A DNA stretch of 64,000 nt from Hydrogenophaga sp. (GTDB lineage: Bacteria; Pseudomonadota; Gammaproteobacteria; Burkholderiales; Burkholderiaceae_C). The position numbers and the translations under genes are program-made. Below are positions 1 through 11,330 of the stretch, piece after piece. The notes under the pieces were generated by a model that saw only the letters and a list, made by a program, of their open reading frames with translations, was not told the origin of the DNA and did not search any database. The stretch's first letter is position 1. Each line of letters opens with the position of its first letter. The DNA lies in contig JAUXNG010000102.1 of NCBI GenBank assembly GCA_030682835.1, positions 1 to 64,000 on the forward strand, read 5' to 3'.

Positions 1-518
1 GTGCCGGTGGCGGCGGGCACCAGGCGCCCCGCCACGGCGGCCGCGCTGCCGCCCGACGAGCCGCCCGGCACGCGGCTGGTGTCCCAGGGGTTGTGTACCG
101 GCTTGTAAGCGCTGTTGTCGTTGCCAGAGCCCATGGCGAACTCGTCGCAGTTGAGCTTGCCCAGCGTGACCATGCCCGCGCCAGCCAGTTTGCCGACCAC
201 GGTGGCGTCAAACGGGCTGCGGTAGTTCTCCAGCATCTTCGAGCCAGCGGTGCTGGGGAAATCGCGGGTGACGAACACGTCTTTGTGTGCGAGCGGCACA
301 CCGAGCAGCGGGCTGCGTTCGCCGGCAGCCAGACGCGCATCGGCCGCTTTGGCCTGGGCCAGCGACGCATCGCTGTCGGTGGCGAGAAAGGCGCCCAGGC
401 CGGCGTTTTTTTCGACGCGGGCCAGGAAATGCAGTGTCGCTTCGACGCTGGAGACTTCACGGGCGGCAAGTTTGGCCGCGAGTTCGGCGACGCTGAGGTC
501 GTGCAGGTCGGTGCTCAT
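1..518 (-). CDS. gatA: Asp-tRNA(Asn)/Glu-tRNA(Gln) amidotransferase subunit A, N-terminal part (runs off window)
   Basis: Reverse strand reads [24 protein letters not shown]...[24 protein letters not shown]...[23 protein letters not shown]; amidase signature [11 protein letters not shown]; adjacent gatC. Confidence 0.93.
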   Translation of the reverse strand, partial: MSTDLHDLSVAELAAKLAAREVSSVEATLHFLARVEKNAGLGAFLATDSDASLAQAKAADARLAAGERSPLLGVPLAHKDVFVTRDFPSTAGSKMLENYRSPFDATVVGKLAGAGMVTLGKLNCDEFAMGSGNDNSAYKPVHNPWDTSRVPGGSSGGSAAAVAGRLVPAATG

Positions 519-521
519 GGC

Positions 522-821
522 TTACTCGATCACGCGGGGAACCAGGAACAAACCGCGTTCGACGGCGGGCGCGCTCTCCTGGCTTTCATCGCGCTGGTTC
601 GGCTCGCTGGCAATGTCGTCACGCAGGCGCAGCGCGACCTGGCCCAGCACGGCGGCCGGGTGGGCCAGCGGCTCGACGCCCTCGGTGTTGACGGCGTCCA
701 TTTGCGCCACCAGCGCAAAAAAGCCGTTGAGCTGACCGAGCACGCGGTCTGTCTCGTCAGGGCGCAATTCCAGCCTGGCCAGGTTGGCGACGCGAGTTAT
801 GTCTTGGGATGTCAATGCCAT
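522..821 (-). CDS. gatC: Asp-tRNA(Asn)/Glu-tRNA(Gln) amidotransferase subunit C
   Basis: 99 aa [24 protein letters not shown]... typical GatC, directly upstream of gatA. Confidence 0.93.
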   Translation of the reverse strand: MALTSQDITRVANLARLELRPDETDRVLGQLNGFFALVAQMDAVNTEGVEPLAHPAAVLGQVALRLRDDIASEPNQRDESQESAPAVERGLFLVPRVIE

Positions 822-1008
822 GGGGGTAAAAACTGCAGCTGAAACCGGGTGTAAAGGTGAAATAATCGGCCGGGTGCCGGCCAGTGACTCACAGGGGATG
901 CGTTATTATCCCGCCTTTGGTGTGCAATCGGGGTTGGATGCACGCTTCAGGCGTTATTTGTCGAGGTCCAAGACCGTGTCGTCCTTCCACTTTTCACGCG
1001 CTCATTGA

Positions 1009-2118
<1,110 letters not shown>

Positions 2119-2172
2119 GGCCCTGCAGAGCCGGACCCCGGCACACCCGCCGCCACGCGAGCCCGCTCCTCC

Positions 2173-3120
2173 ATGCCACTGGGCACCCTGGACCGCGCGC
2201 CGCCCCCGTTTTTCAAACAGGGGCCGTCGGCCCTGTCCAAGTTGATCGTGTTCAGTGCCCTGGCGCTGTTCCTGATGGTGGCGGACGCTCGCTTTCGGAT
2301 CACCGTACCGCTGCGCTCGGCCCTGGCCACCGTGCTCTACCCGGTGCAGTGGCTGGTGCTGCAGCCGCTGGAAGCCGCGCGCCAGGCGGGCGGCTACTTC
2401 ACCTCGCTGCACCAGGCGCAGCAGAGCGAAAACGAAACCCTCAAGCGCCTGGCCACCCAGGCCGAGCGCACCCTGCAGCTGGAGCAGATGGCGCTGGAAA
2501 ACCAGCGGCTGCGCGAACTGCTGGAAATGCGCAACCGCATCAGCACGCCGTCCACCGGGGCGCAGGTGCTGTACGACGCCGCCGACCCTTACTCGCGCAA
2601 GGTGGTGATCGACCGCGGCCAGACGCACGGCATCGTGGCCGGATCACCGGTGATCGACGAGAGCGGCGTGCTCGGCCAGGTGACGCGCGTCTACCCCCTG
2701 GTGTCGGAGGTGACGCTGCTGGTGGACCGCGACCAGGCCCTGCCGGTGCTCAACACCCGCACCGGCGTGCGCAGCGTGGCCTACGGCCAGCCCACCGCCG
2801 GCGGCGACGGACTGGAACTGCGCTACACGCTGGCCAGCGCAGACATCAACCAGGGTGACCTGCTGACCACAAGTGGCGTGGACGGGGTCTACCCGCCCGG
2901 GCTGCCGGTGGCTCGCGTGACCCTGGTCGAGCGCCGCGCCGAATCGTCCTTTGCCCGCGTGCACTGCGAGCCGCTGTCTCGCGTGGGCGGCGCTCTGCAC
3001 GTGCTGGTGCTGGCCCCGGTGGGGGCGGCTCTGCCACCGTCGCCGCTGCCCGAGGCCACCGCGCCCAAGGCGCGCAAGGCCGCCACACGTCCCACCTCGT
3101 CGGCCAGGAGCGATCCATGA
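2173..3120 (+). CDS. mreC: Rod-shape determining protein MreC
   Basis: 315 aa, position between mreB and mreD, MreC-like coiled coil and core. Confidence 0.95.
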   Translation: MPLGTLDRAPPPFFKQGPSALSKLIVFSALALFLMVADARFRITVPLRSALATVLYPVQWLVLQPLEAARQAGGYFTSLHQAQQSENETLKRLATQAERTLQLEQMALENQRLRELLEMRNRISTPSTGAQVLYDAADPYSRKVVIDRGQTHGIVAGSPVIDESGVLGQVTRVYPLVSEVTLLVDRDQALPVLNTRTGVRSVAYGQPTAGGDGLELRYTLASADINQGDLLTTSGVDGVYPPGLPVARVTLVERRAESSFARVHCEPLSRVGGALHVLVLAPVGAALPPSPLPEATAPKARKAATRPTSSARSDP

Positions 3121-3647
3121 TCATGCGCCCCGGCCAGCAGCTGCTGCTGCCCGCCAGCCCCCTCTTCATCTGGTTCAGTCTGCTGGGCGCTCTGTCCGTC
3201 AACATGGCGATGAACATGGGCCTGTGGGGCCGCGCGGCCTGGACGCCGGACCTGCTGGCCATCGTGCTGGTGTTCTGGAGCGTGCACCAGCCGCTGCGCA
3301 TCGGCGTGGGCGTGGCCTTCGCCTTCGGCCTGGCCATGGACATGCACCAGGGCGCCCTGCTGGGCCAGCACGCACTGGCCTACACGGTGCTGGGCTTCTT
3401 CGCCATTTCCATGCACCGGCGCCTGCTGTGGTTCCCGGTGCCCACCCAGGCGGTGCAGGTGCTGCCGCTGTTCGCGGCGGCGCAGTTGCTGGAGCTGCTG
3501 GTGCGCATGCTCGCCGGCGGCACCTTCCCCGGCTGGTCGTTCTTCATGGCGCCACTCATCCAGGCTGCGCTCTGGCCGGTGGCCAGCGTGCTGCTGCTGG
3601 CACCGCAGCGGCGGGCGCCCAATCCTGACGACAACCGGCCGCTCTAG
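3117..3647 (+). CDS. mreD: Rod-shape determining protein MreD
   Basis: 176 aa hydrophobic, overlaps mreC stop. Confidence 0.93.
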   Translation: MIMRPGQQLLLPASPLFIWFSLLGALSVNMAMNMGLWGRAAWTPDLLAIVLVFWSVHQPLRIGVGVAFAFGLAMDMHQGALLGQHALAYTVLGFFAISMHRRLLWFPVPTQAVQVLPLFAAAQLLELLVRMLAGGTFPGWSFFMAPLIQAALWPVASVLLLAPQRRAPNPDDNRPL

Positions 3648-3649
3648 AT

Positions 3650-3860
3650 GGACACCCCCCGCGCCGCCTTCGGCGTCACCCCCCTAGGGGGGGCGATGCG
3701 AGTGGCCCGGCAGAGCCGGTTCCACCGCATCCTGGCATGCAGACAGTTCGCGCCGACGGGACGGTCGCATGCCGCGTCCCGCGTCACCCCCAAGGGGGCG
3801 GCACTGGCGGCCCGGCAAAGCCGGTTCTGCGGCGCCCTGAGCACCGGCATCTCGCGCCGG
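3650..3860. repeat. Dispersed intergenic repeat, module A (two copies)
   Basis: ccgcgccgccttcggcgtcaccccc...gcgatgcgagtggcccggcagagccggttccaccgcatcctg; repeated as ...cccaagggggcggcactggcggcccggcaaagccggttc. Confidence 0.75.
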
Positions 3861-3993
3861 GCCTTGGTGTGCGAGGCCAATGGTCTGGCGGCATCGGTTC
3901 CACGGAAGCTGAACGGGAGCTTGTCTGCCGGCCGGGGGGAACTCGTCTGCTTCGGAGGGCGTCCGAGGCCTGTGGGAACGAGGAAATGGCGCC

Positions 3994-5967
3994 ATGACTG
4001 AACTGCGCAACGTCGAAGCGGACCTGGCGCGCTTCCGCCTGCGGGTGCTGATCGCCGGGCTGGCGGTGGTGTTTGCGTTTGGGCTGGTGGCCGCGCGCAT
4101 GGTGTACCTGCAGGTGGTGCGCCACGACGATCTGCTGGCACAAGCCGAGAGCAACCGCACGGCCGTGCTGCCGGTGGTGCCCAACCGCGGGCAGATCCTG
4201 GACCGGTACGGGCGTGTGCTGGCCACCAATTACTCGGCGTACACGCTGGAGATCACGCCCTCCAAGGTAAGCGACCTGGACGCGACCATCGAGGCGCTGG
4301 GCGAGCTGGTCGACATCCAGCCGCGCGACAAACGGCGTTTTCGCAAGCTCATGGAAGAGTCGCGCAGCTTCGATTCCCTGCCGATCCGCACGCGCCTTTC
4401 TGACGAGGAGGTGGCGCGCTTCACGGTGCAGCGCTACCGTTTCCCCGGCGTGGACGTGCGGGCGCGGCTGTTCCGCCAGTACCCGCACGGCGAGGTGGCG
4501 AGCCACGTGGTGGGCTACATCGGGCGCATCAACCAGCGCGAGAAGGCGGCCATGGAAGACTGGCCGGAAGAAGACATCGCCAACTACCGCGGCACCGACT
4601 ACATCGGCAAGCTGGGCGCCGAGCAGAGCTACGAGCGCGAACTGCACGGCCTGACCGGCTTTGACCGGGTGGAAACATCGGCGGGTGGACGCGCCGTGCG
4701 CTCGCTGGCCAACACGCCGGCCACGCCGGGCAACACGGTGGTGCTGAGCATCGACGTGCAGCTGCAGAAGCTGGTGGAAGACATGTTCGGGCAGCGCCGT
4801 GGCGCGCTGGTGGCGATCGACCCGCGCAACGGCGAGGTGCTGGCCTTCGTGAGCAAGCCCACCTTTGACCCGAACCTGTTCGTCGAAGGCATCGACGTGG
4901 AGAACTGGAAGGCGCTGAACGAATCGGTCGACAAGCCCTTGCTCAACCGGGCCCTGCGTGGCACCTACCCACCCGGCTCCACCTACAAGCCCTTCATGGC
5001 GCTGGCCGCACTGGAAACCGGCACCCGCAGCGCCAGCACCGCCATCAACGACCCGGGCTTCTGGATGTTCGGCAACCACCGCTTCCGCAGCCACGGCGAC
5101 AACAGCCTGGGTGCGGTGGATCTGCACCGAAGCATCGTCAAGTCAAGCAACACCTACTACTACTCGCTGGCCAACGAGATGGGCGTGGACGCCATGCACG
5201 ACTTCATGGAGCCGCTGGGCTTTGGCCAGATCACCGGCATCGACCTGAAGGGCGAGGTGCGCGGCGTGCTGCCCAACCAGGCCTGGAAACGCCGCACCTA
5301 CAAACGGCCCGAGCAGCAGAAGTGGTACGCCGGCGAAACCATTTCGCTAGGCATCGGGCAGGGCTACAACACCTTCACCATGCTTCAGGTGGCGCACGCC
5401 ATGGCCACGCTGGCCAATGGGGGCGTGAAGTACCGGCCACACCTCACGCTGGCCACCGAGGACGTGGTGACACGCGAGCGCACGCCCACGGTGCCGAACG
5501 AGCCCGTTTCCCTGGGCTACAAACCCGAACACGTGCAGGCGGTGCTGCGCGCCATGCAGGCCGTGACCACCGAGGGCACATCGGCCCGGGTGTTCGCCGG
5601 TGCCGGCTACGCCAGCGGCGGCAAGACCGGCACCGCCCAGGCCGTGACGATCGGCCAGAAAGACCGCTACGACGCGCGCAAGCTGGAAGAGCACCAGCGC
5701 GACCATTCGCTCTACGTCGCCTTTGCACCCATCAACGCCCCGCAGGTGGCCCTGGCGGTGGTGGTGGAAAACGCCGGCTTCGGCTCTGCACACGCCGCCC
5801 CGATCGCGCGGCGCGTGTTCGACTACCTGCTGCTGGACCAGTACCCCAACCCCCAGGACCTGGCGGCCGTGCAGAAGGGCCTCGCGGCCTCGCCCATCGG
5901 CACGCCCCTCAAAGCCAGCACCATGCCGTGGCCACCGGTGGCGGAGGCCACCCCAGTGCAGGAATAG
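3994..5967 (+). CDS. mrdA: Penicillin-binding protein 2 (peptidoglycan D,D-transpeptidase)
   Basis: 657 aa; GSTYKPFMALAALE, SSNTYYYSLA, SGGKTGTAQ transpeptidase motifs; downstream of mreBCD. Confidence 0.97.
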   Translation: MTELRNVEADLARFRLRVLIAGLAVVFAFGLVAARMVYLQVVRHDDLLAQAESNRTAVLPVVPNRGQILDRYGRVLATNYSAYTLEITPSKVSDLDATIEALGELVDIQPRDKRRFRKLMEESRSFDSLPIRTRLSDEEVARFTVQRYRFPGVDVRARLFRQYPHGEVASHVVGYIGRINQREKAAMEDWPEEDIANYRGTDYIGKLGAEQSYERELHGLTGFDRVETSAGGRAVRSLANTPATPGNTVVLSIDVQLQKLVEDMFGQRRGALVAIDPRNGEVLAFVSKPTFDPNLFVEGIDVENWKALNESVDKPLLNRALRGTYPPGSTYKPFMALAALETGTRSASTAINDPGFWMFGNHRFRSHGDNSLGAVDLHRSIVKSSNTYYYSLANEMGVDAMHDFMEPLGFGQITGIDLKGEVRGVLPNQAWKRRTYKRPEQQKWYAGETISLGIGQGYNTFTMLQVAHAMATLANGGVKYRPHLTLATEDVVTRERTPTVPNEPVSLGYKPEHVQAVLRAMQAVTTEGTSARVFAGAGYASGGKTGTAQAVTIGQKDRYDARKLEEHQRDHSLYVAFAPINAPQVALAVVVENAGFGSAHAAPIARRVFDYLLLDQYPNPQDLAAVQKGLAASPIGTPLKASTMPWPPVAEATPVQE

Positions 5968-6165
5968 GTTCACCCCCGCCACACTGCGTGCGACCCCCTC
6001 AAGGGGGCGATGCGAGTGGCCCGGCAAAGCCGGTTCCACCGCATCCTCAGCTGGAGGCCCGTCGCGCCGAAGGGGGAGTTGATCCCAGGGCACCGCGGAA
6101 CCGGCTTCGCCGGGCCGCCAGTGCCGCCCCCTTGAGGGGGTCGCGCGCAGCGCGGCGGGGTTGTA
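5968..6165. repeat. Dispersed intergenic repeat, module A (inverted pair)
   Basis: gtgcgaccccctcaagggggcgatgcgagtggcccggcaaagccggttccaccgcatcctc...caccgcggaaccggcttcgccgggccgccagtgccgcccccttgagggggtcgcgcgcagcgcggcgggg. Confidence 0.8.
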
Positions 6166-6166
6166 C

Positions 6167-6925
6167 TTACCTCCACCAGGCGTCGTAAGACGTCTTTAGG
6201 ATCAGAGCGCTCACCACCACGATGAAGGCCATGCGCACGAAGCCGCTGCCGTGCTTCAGGGCCAGCCGGGTGCCGAGCAGGCTGCCGGCCACATTGGCCA
6301 CGGCCATCACGAGAGCGAAGTGCCACCAGACGTGGCCCTTCCAGGCGAACAGCATCCGGGCCGCCAGGTTCGAGGTGGTGTTGAGCAGCTTGGCGCGGGC
6401 GCTGGCGTGCAGGAAGTCGTAGCCCAGCCACCGCACGAACAGGAACACGAAGAAGCTGCCGGTGCCGGGGCCGAAAAATCCGTCGTAGAAACCGATGGTG
6501 GCGCCCAGCACGGCGGCGGCCATGGCTTCAGACCGACCGCTGAAGTGCGGCGTGTGGTGCCGCCCCAGGTCTTTTCGCGCCAGCGTGTAAGCCAGCACGC
6601 CTAGCAGCACCAGCGGCAGACCCCGACGCAGGAAGTCGGGAGAAATCATGGTCACGGTCCACGCCCCCAGCATGGATCCCGCGAAACACACCGCTGCGGC
6701 CGGCAGCAGCGCGCGCCAGGGCATCTGAACCCGTCGCGCGTACTGCCAGGTGGCCACGCCCGTGCCCCAGATGGAGGCGCCCTTGTTGACGCCAAACAGA
6801 GTGGCCGGGTGGGTGTTGGGGAAGACGGCAAACAGGGCCGGCACGAGGATCAGCCCGCCGCCCCCGACGATCGAATCGACAAAACCCGCGAACAGCGACG
6901 CAACAGAGACCAGCAGCAATTCCAT
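6167..6925 (-). CDS. TauE/SafE-family membrane permease (sulfite exporter-like)
   Basis: MELLLVSVASLFAGFVDSIVGGGGLILVPALF... TauE/SafE pattern; start placed at MELLL because the upstream ORF extension is repeat sequence. Confidence 0.85.
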   Translation of the reverse strand: MELLLVSVASLFAGFVDSIVGGGGLILVPALFAVFPNTHPATLFGVNKGASIWGTGVATWQYARRVQMPWRALLPAAAVCFAGSMLGAWTVTMISPDFLRRGLPLVLLGVLAYTLARKDLGRHHTPHFSGRSEAMAAAVLGATIGFYDGFFGPGTGSFFVFLFVRWLGYDFLHASARAKLLNTTSNLAARMLFAWKGHVWWHFALVMAVANVAGSLLGTRLALKHGSGFVRMAFIVVVSALILKTSYDAWWR

Positions 6926-7061
6926 CCAAGGATTGTCGGGGATGGCTCCCCCCTGCGCCGCTGCGCGGCTTCCCCCAGGGGGACCACGCCCTTCGACCGG
7001 CAGAGCCGGATCGTCGGCGTGCGCTGGGATCAGACACGCGCTCCGGTTTACCGAGCGCGCT

Positions 7062-8405
7062 TCATGCCGTTGTGGGCAGTTCGAGGATGAACTCGGCGCC
7101 ACCGCCCTCGGCGTTGTGGGCGCTCAGGCGGCCGCCGTGCCGCTCGACGATGCCGTAGCTGATCGACAGGCCCAGGCCCGTGCCCTTTCCCACCGGCTTG
7201 GTGGTGAAGAAGGGGTCAAAGATGCGCAGCAGATGCTCGGGCGGGACGCCGGGGCCGTTGTCGCGCACGCTCACGCACACCCGCCCCGCGTCAACCCGCA
7301 GGCCTACCCACACGCAGGGTGGCGCGGCGCCGCCGCTGCCAATGGCGTCAAATGCGTTCTGCAGCAGGTTCATCATCACCTGCTGAAGCTGGCCGGCACT
7401 GCCCATGACGGTGCAGGGCTCGCCCGGCTGCCAGCGCACGTCCACCGGCGCCGAACGCCCCTTCTGCACCCAGTGGATGGCGCGTTCGATCACCTCGACC
7501 AGGTTCACCGGCGTGCGTTCTTCCGAGTCCATGGCCGAGAAGCGCTTGAGTCCGTGCACGATGTCGGCGGTGCGCTGCGCGCCCTCGATCGTGCCCTCGA
7601 TGAGCGAGGGCAGATCACCCAGCAGGTGCTCGATGCGCAGCTTCTGGCGCAGCGCCTGCAGCTCGGCCTCGGGCTGGTGCGCGTGCAGCGCGCCCATGTA
7701 GGTCTGCAGGCGGTCGCAGTACTTGCGCAGCGCGTGCACATTGCCCAGCACGAAGCTGATGGGGTTGTTCAGCTCGTGCGCCACGCCGGCCACCAGCTGG
7801 CCCAGCGAGGCCATTTTTTCCGAATGCAGCAGCTGCTGCTGGGTGCGCTTCAGCGCCTCGTGGGCGGCCCGCATCTCGTGGTACGCCCGCTTGATCTCGG
7901 CCGTGGGCCGGCCCACCCACACCGTACCCATGCGCCGGCCATTGCTGCCGATGCGCGGCGTGCCGCTGGCGTCGACCGACACCGCCTGGCCCTGGTGGTC
8001 CAGCAGGTTGAGTTCGATGGCCTGCCCGGCCCGGGTGGCATCGGCCTTGTCCATGGCCGCGCGGGCCAGGGCCACGCTCTGCGCGTCGGCTAGCAGGTCC
8101 ACCAGCGGCGTGCCGCTGAGCTGCGCCTCGCTGCGCCCGACCAGCTCGCACAGCGCCGCATTGGCCTGCTCGATCAGGCCGCGCTCGTCGCACACCACCA
8201 GCACGTCCGACATGGAGGTGAGCACGCTGACGATGAACTGCTGCGACTGCTCCAGTTCGGCGTTCTTCTTCTCCAGCTCCACCTCGTCGTCGATCAGCCG
8301 GGTGTACACCTCGTCCATCTTCTGGATCACGTCCAGCCAGGTCGACTCGTCCACACCCTCCATCGGCAGGCTCGGTAACGGACTGGGCGCGCGGTCTTTG
8401 CTCAC
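7062..8405 (-). CDS. hoxJ: Hydrogenase-associated sensor histidine kinase HoxJ-like (PAS + HisKA/HATPase)
   Basis: PAS region, H-box [58 protein letters not shown]; directly downstream of hoxBC; GTG start inferred. Confidence 0.88.
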   Translation of the reverse strand: MSKDRAPSPLPSLPMEGVDESTWLDVIQKMDEVYTRLIDDEVELEKKNAELEQSQQFIVSVLTSMSDVLVVCDERGLIEQANAALCELVGRSEAQLSGTPLVDLLADAQSVALARAAMDKADATRAGQAIELNLLDHQGQAVSVDASGTPRIGSNGRRMGTVWVGRPTAEIKRAYHEMRAAHEALKRTQQQLLHSEKMASLGQLVAGVAHELNNPISFVLGNVHALRKYCDRLQTYMGALHAHQPEAELQALRQKLRIEHLLGDLPSLIEGTIEGAQRTADIVHGLKRFSAMDSEERTPVNLVEVIERAIHWVQKGRSAPVDVRWQPGEPCTVMGSAGQLQQVMMNLLQNAFDAIGSGGAAPPCVWVGLRVDAGRVCVSVRDNGPGVPPEHLLRIFDPFFTTKPVGKGTGLGLSISYGIVERHGGRLSAHNAEGGGAEFILELPTTA

Positions 8406-8433
8406 CAGGACACCCTTGCGAGAGGGATGACTT

Positions 8434-8520
8434 CGGCCAGGGCACCGCCGGGCTGGCTTTGCCAGACGGCCAGTGCCGCCCCCTTGATGGGGTGACGCGA
8501 AGCGGCGCGGGGGTGGGCCA
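8434..8520. repeat. Dispersed intergenic repeat, module A
   Basis: gggcaccgccgggctggctttgccagacggccagtgccgcccccttgatggggtgacgcgaagcggcgcgggggtg. Confidence 0.75.
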
Positions 8521-9978
8521 TCAGTGCACCGTGCAGACCATACACGGGTCAAACGATCGCACGATGTGCTGCACCGCCACCGGCGTGGTCTCGCCGTCCA
8601 GCACGGGCGCGTCCACCAGCGCCTGCTCCAGCGCTCCGGGCGTGCCCTGCGCATCGCGCGGTGAGAAATTCCAGCTGGTGGGCGCCACGATCTGGTAGTT
8701 GCCGATGCGCCCGCGCTGCACCACCAGCCAGTGCCCCAGGCTGCCGCGCGCGGCCTCGCTCAGGCCCACGCCGCTGCCTTCCTCCGGCAGTTCGGTGGGC
8801 ACGCAGAAGGCCTCGGTCGGGCGGATCGCCTGCAGCCAGTCTTCCATCTTCGGCACCACACGGGCCAGCTCGATCAGCCGTGCCAGCACGCGTGTGTACA
8901 CCGTGCCACCATGGCGAGCCACCGCGTCGCGCACCAGCGGCTGGCCGCTGGCGAGCTGGCGCGCGATGGCGCCGGTCTCGACCACCTCGCCACCCAGGCG
9001 CGGCGCCTTGTTCCAGGTGTAGGCGCCCGCCTTGTCGGGCTCGGGGCGGGTGAGGCCGTGCAGCGGGTGCAGCGGCTCGCGGGCGTGGGCCAGCCAGGCG
9101 TGGGTGGCGTCTTCGGTGATGGCGTGCGGGTTCAGCGGCTCCAGCGCGCCGCTCTGCGCGCGCCACACGCCCCCCGGCAAGGCCCAGCCACCGCCCGGCT
9201 GCGCATAGGCGCCGTAGCTCAGGTAGCGGCCCGGGCCGGGGCCCAGCGTGTCCAGCCCCAGGTCGCGCACCAGCGTAAGGAAGAAGCGCAGGTCGCCGCC
9301 CAGCGGGTCCTGCGCGTGCCAGTTCCAGAGCGCGGCTTCGCTGTCGAGCGCGGCCACGGTATCGAGCGATGCACCGAACAGCTGGCGCTCCAGGAAGCTG
9401 CGGAACTCGCGCACCTTGGCCAGCAGGCGCACGCGCTCGGCCGCGTCGATGGCGCGGGTGGACCCGCCCGGCTCGACCGACTGCGTGTGCGGCCATTTGC
9501 CGCCCAGCGTGCCCAGCAGCGTGAGCCAGCGCTGGCGCGCCGCCGTCGCCGCGCGCACCTGCTCGCCCGTGTCGGGTGCGAAACGGCGCAGGGCCTCGGC
9601 GTGCCACCGGTGCCGTGCGTACACCGGCCGCACGAAGTCCGGCATGAAGAACAGGTAGAAGTGCGTGAGGTGGTCGGCCAGGTTCTCGGTGGCCAGCATC
9701 AGGTTGGTGGCGTGCTGCCCATTGGCCGGCATGGTGACGCCGGCCAGGTCGGCCAGCGCGCGCGCACTCGCCACCGACTGCGAGACCGAGCAGATGCCGC
9801 AGATGCGCGGCACGTACACCAGCGCGTCCAGCGGCGCCTTGCCCTGCAGTATCTGCTCGAAGCCGCGGTACATGGTCGCGTTGACCTGGGCCGAGCGCAC
9901 GCGGTTGCCCTCGATCTCCAGCGCGACTTCGAGATCGCCTTCGACACGGTTGAATGGGCCGACGAGCAACCTGCTCAT
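8521..9978 (-). CDS. hoxC: Regulatory (H2-sensing) [NiFe]-hydrogenase large subunit
   Basis: RICGICSVSQSVAS and C-terminal FDPCMVCTVH with no cleavable extension after the last His. Confidence 0.93.
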   Translation of the reverse strand: MSRLLVGPFNRVEGDLEVALEIEGNRVRSAQVNATMYRGFEQILQGKAPLDALVYVPRICGICSVSQSVASARALADLAGVTMPANGQHATNLMLATENLADHLTHFYLFFMPDFVRPVYARHRWHAEALRRFAPDTGEQVRAATAARQRWLTLLGTLGGKWPHTQSVEPGGSTRAIDAAERVRLLAKVREFRSFLERQLFGASLDTVAALDSEAALWNWHAQDPLGGDLRFFLTLVRDLGLDTLGPGPGRYLSYGAYAQPGGGWALPGGVWRAQSGALEPLNPHAITEDATHAWLAHAREPLHPLHGLTRPEPDKAGAYTWNKAPRLGGEVVETGAIARQLASGQPLVRDAVARHGGTVYTRVLARLIELARVVPKMEDWLQAIRPTEAFCVPTELPEEGSGVGLSEAARGSLGHWLVVQRGRIGNYQIVAPTSWNFSPRDAQGTPGALEQALVDAPVLDGETTPVAVQHIVRSFDPCMVCTVH

Positions 9979-10006
9979 ACGACGACTCGCCAGAAGTGGC
10001 GCCATC

Positions 10007-10172
10007 CAGGAACACCGCGGAACTGGCTTTGCCAAGCCGCTGGTGTGCCTTGCAGGCCGCACCAGCGTCGCAGCCGCTGGTTCTTCGTCCCGTCCAAGCC
10101 TGCGCAGGCACGCTTGGAGCCGCGGTCCTCAGCCCCCTTGAGGGGGTCGCGCGAAGCGCGGCGGGGGTGTCT
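10007..10172. repeat. Dispersed intergenic repeat, composite module A/B
   Basis: caccgcggaactggctttgccaagccgctgg...cttcgtcccgtccaagcctgcgcaggcacgcttggagccgcggtcctcagcccccttgagggggtcgcgcgaagcgcggcggggg. Confidence 0.75.
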
Positions 10173-10183
10173 CGCCGAGCTTT

Positions 10184-11197
10184 TCATTTCAACCTCGTTT
10201 TTCGAACTGCGGGTTTCACCACCAGGTGGTCCGCCACCGCGTTCTGCTTCACCCGCTTGGGCGTGGCGCTCTTGGAAAGCGAGGCGAGCGCCACGAACCA
10301 GGCCTTGGGCATGTCGGTGGGCAGGCCGACCGGAATGCCGGCGATCTTGGGGGTCTGGTGGAAGGGATGGCCCGGTTCCTGGAAGCCCGGCTCGGTGCAG
10401 GCAATGCAAGCATAGCCGCCGCGGGTGCAGCTGCCTTCGCCGTTCCAGAGCCGGGTGTTGCAGTCGGCGTGCACCTGCGTGCCCTTGCAGCCCATGTGTT
10501 CCATCATGCAGCCGAGGTCGGACGGCTTCTCGGCACTGGCCTTGAACTCGTAGTATTCGTTGCGCGTGCAGCCGTGGTGCACCAGCTGGTCGGCGTAGAA
10601 ACGCGGCCGGTTCAGCGGGTCGAGGTCGTCGGCGCTGAAGCCTTCGGCCGCCAGTGCCATGAGCGTGTCGATCACCCAGCTGGGGTGCGTGGGACAGCCG
10701 GCGATGTTGACCACCGGCAGGCCGCTGCCACTTCGAAAATCGGCACCTAGCAGGCCGCCCGGGCGGTCGTCTTCGTATTGCAGGCCGCAGGCATCGGTGG
10801 GGTTGTCGCCCCCCGCGGTGATGCCGCCCCACGCCGCGCAGCTGCCAATGGCCAGCACGTGGTGCGCCCGGGCCGCCAGTTCGCGCACCCAGTGGACCAT
10901 GGGCAGGCCGGTGCCGGCCAGCATGTGGAAGCGCCCGGTGCCGTTGGGCCCGCGCAGCAGGGAGCCCTCGATACACAGCGCATCCAGCCGCGTGCCGCCC
11001 GCCAGCACCGACTGCAGCAGCGCAATGACGGCATCACCGCTGGCCAGCGAGAGCGAGGGATGCCAGAGCAGGTTCACCCCGCCGTCGCGCAAATGGCCCT
11101 GCAGGTCGGGCGTGTCGGCGCACAGCAGCGACATGCTGCAGCCGCCGCAGCCACCCGACTGCAACCACAACACATTGAGCGGAGTCACGCCCACCAT
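10184..11197 (-). CDS. hoxB: Regulatory (H2-sensing) [NiFe]-hydrogenase small subunit
   Basis: MVGVTPLNVLWLQSGGCGGCSMSLLCAD..., Fe-S cysteine motifs, no Tat leader. Confidence 0.93.
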   Translation of the reverse strand: MVGVTPLNVLWLQSGGCGGCSMSLLCADTPDLQGHLRDGGVNLLWHPSLSLASGDAVIALLQSVLAGGTRLDALCIEGSLLRGPNGTGRFHMLAGTGLPMVHWVRELAARAHHVLAIGSCAAWGGITAGGDNPTDACGLQYEDDRPGGLLGADFRSGSGLPVVNIAGCPTHPSWVIDTLMALAAEGFSADDLDPLNRPRFYADQLVHHGCTRNEYYEFKASAEKPSDLGCMMEHMGCKGTQVHADCNTRLWNGEGSCTRGGYACIACTEPGFQEPGHPFHQTPKIAGIPVGLPTDMPKAWFVALASLSKSATPKRVKQNAVADHLVVKPAVRKTRLK

Positions 11198-11235
11198 CTC
11201 AGTGCCCCAACGCGTTCGGCGCGAAGTGTCTGAAC

Positions 11236-11330
11236 CAAGGAACACTGCGGAACGGGCTTGGCCCGGCCGCTGGTGTTGCCCCCTTGAGGGGGGATGCGGC
11301 CACGCGCAGCGAGCAAGCGACGGGGGTGGG
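11236..11330. repeat. Dispersed intergenic repeat, module A
   Basis: aggaacactgcggaacgggcttggcccggccgctggtgttgcccccttgaggggggatgcggccacgcgcagcgagcaagcgacgggggtg; near-identical to 12836-12927. Confidence 0.75.

Noticed and set aside
6944-7102. N-terminal extension of the TauE/SafE ORF
   Set aside because: Encoded partly by a module-A-like repeat remnant and by overlap with the end of hoxJ; membrane-protein homology begins at MELLL.
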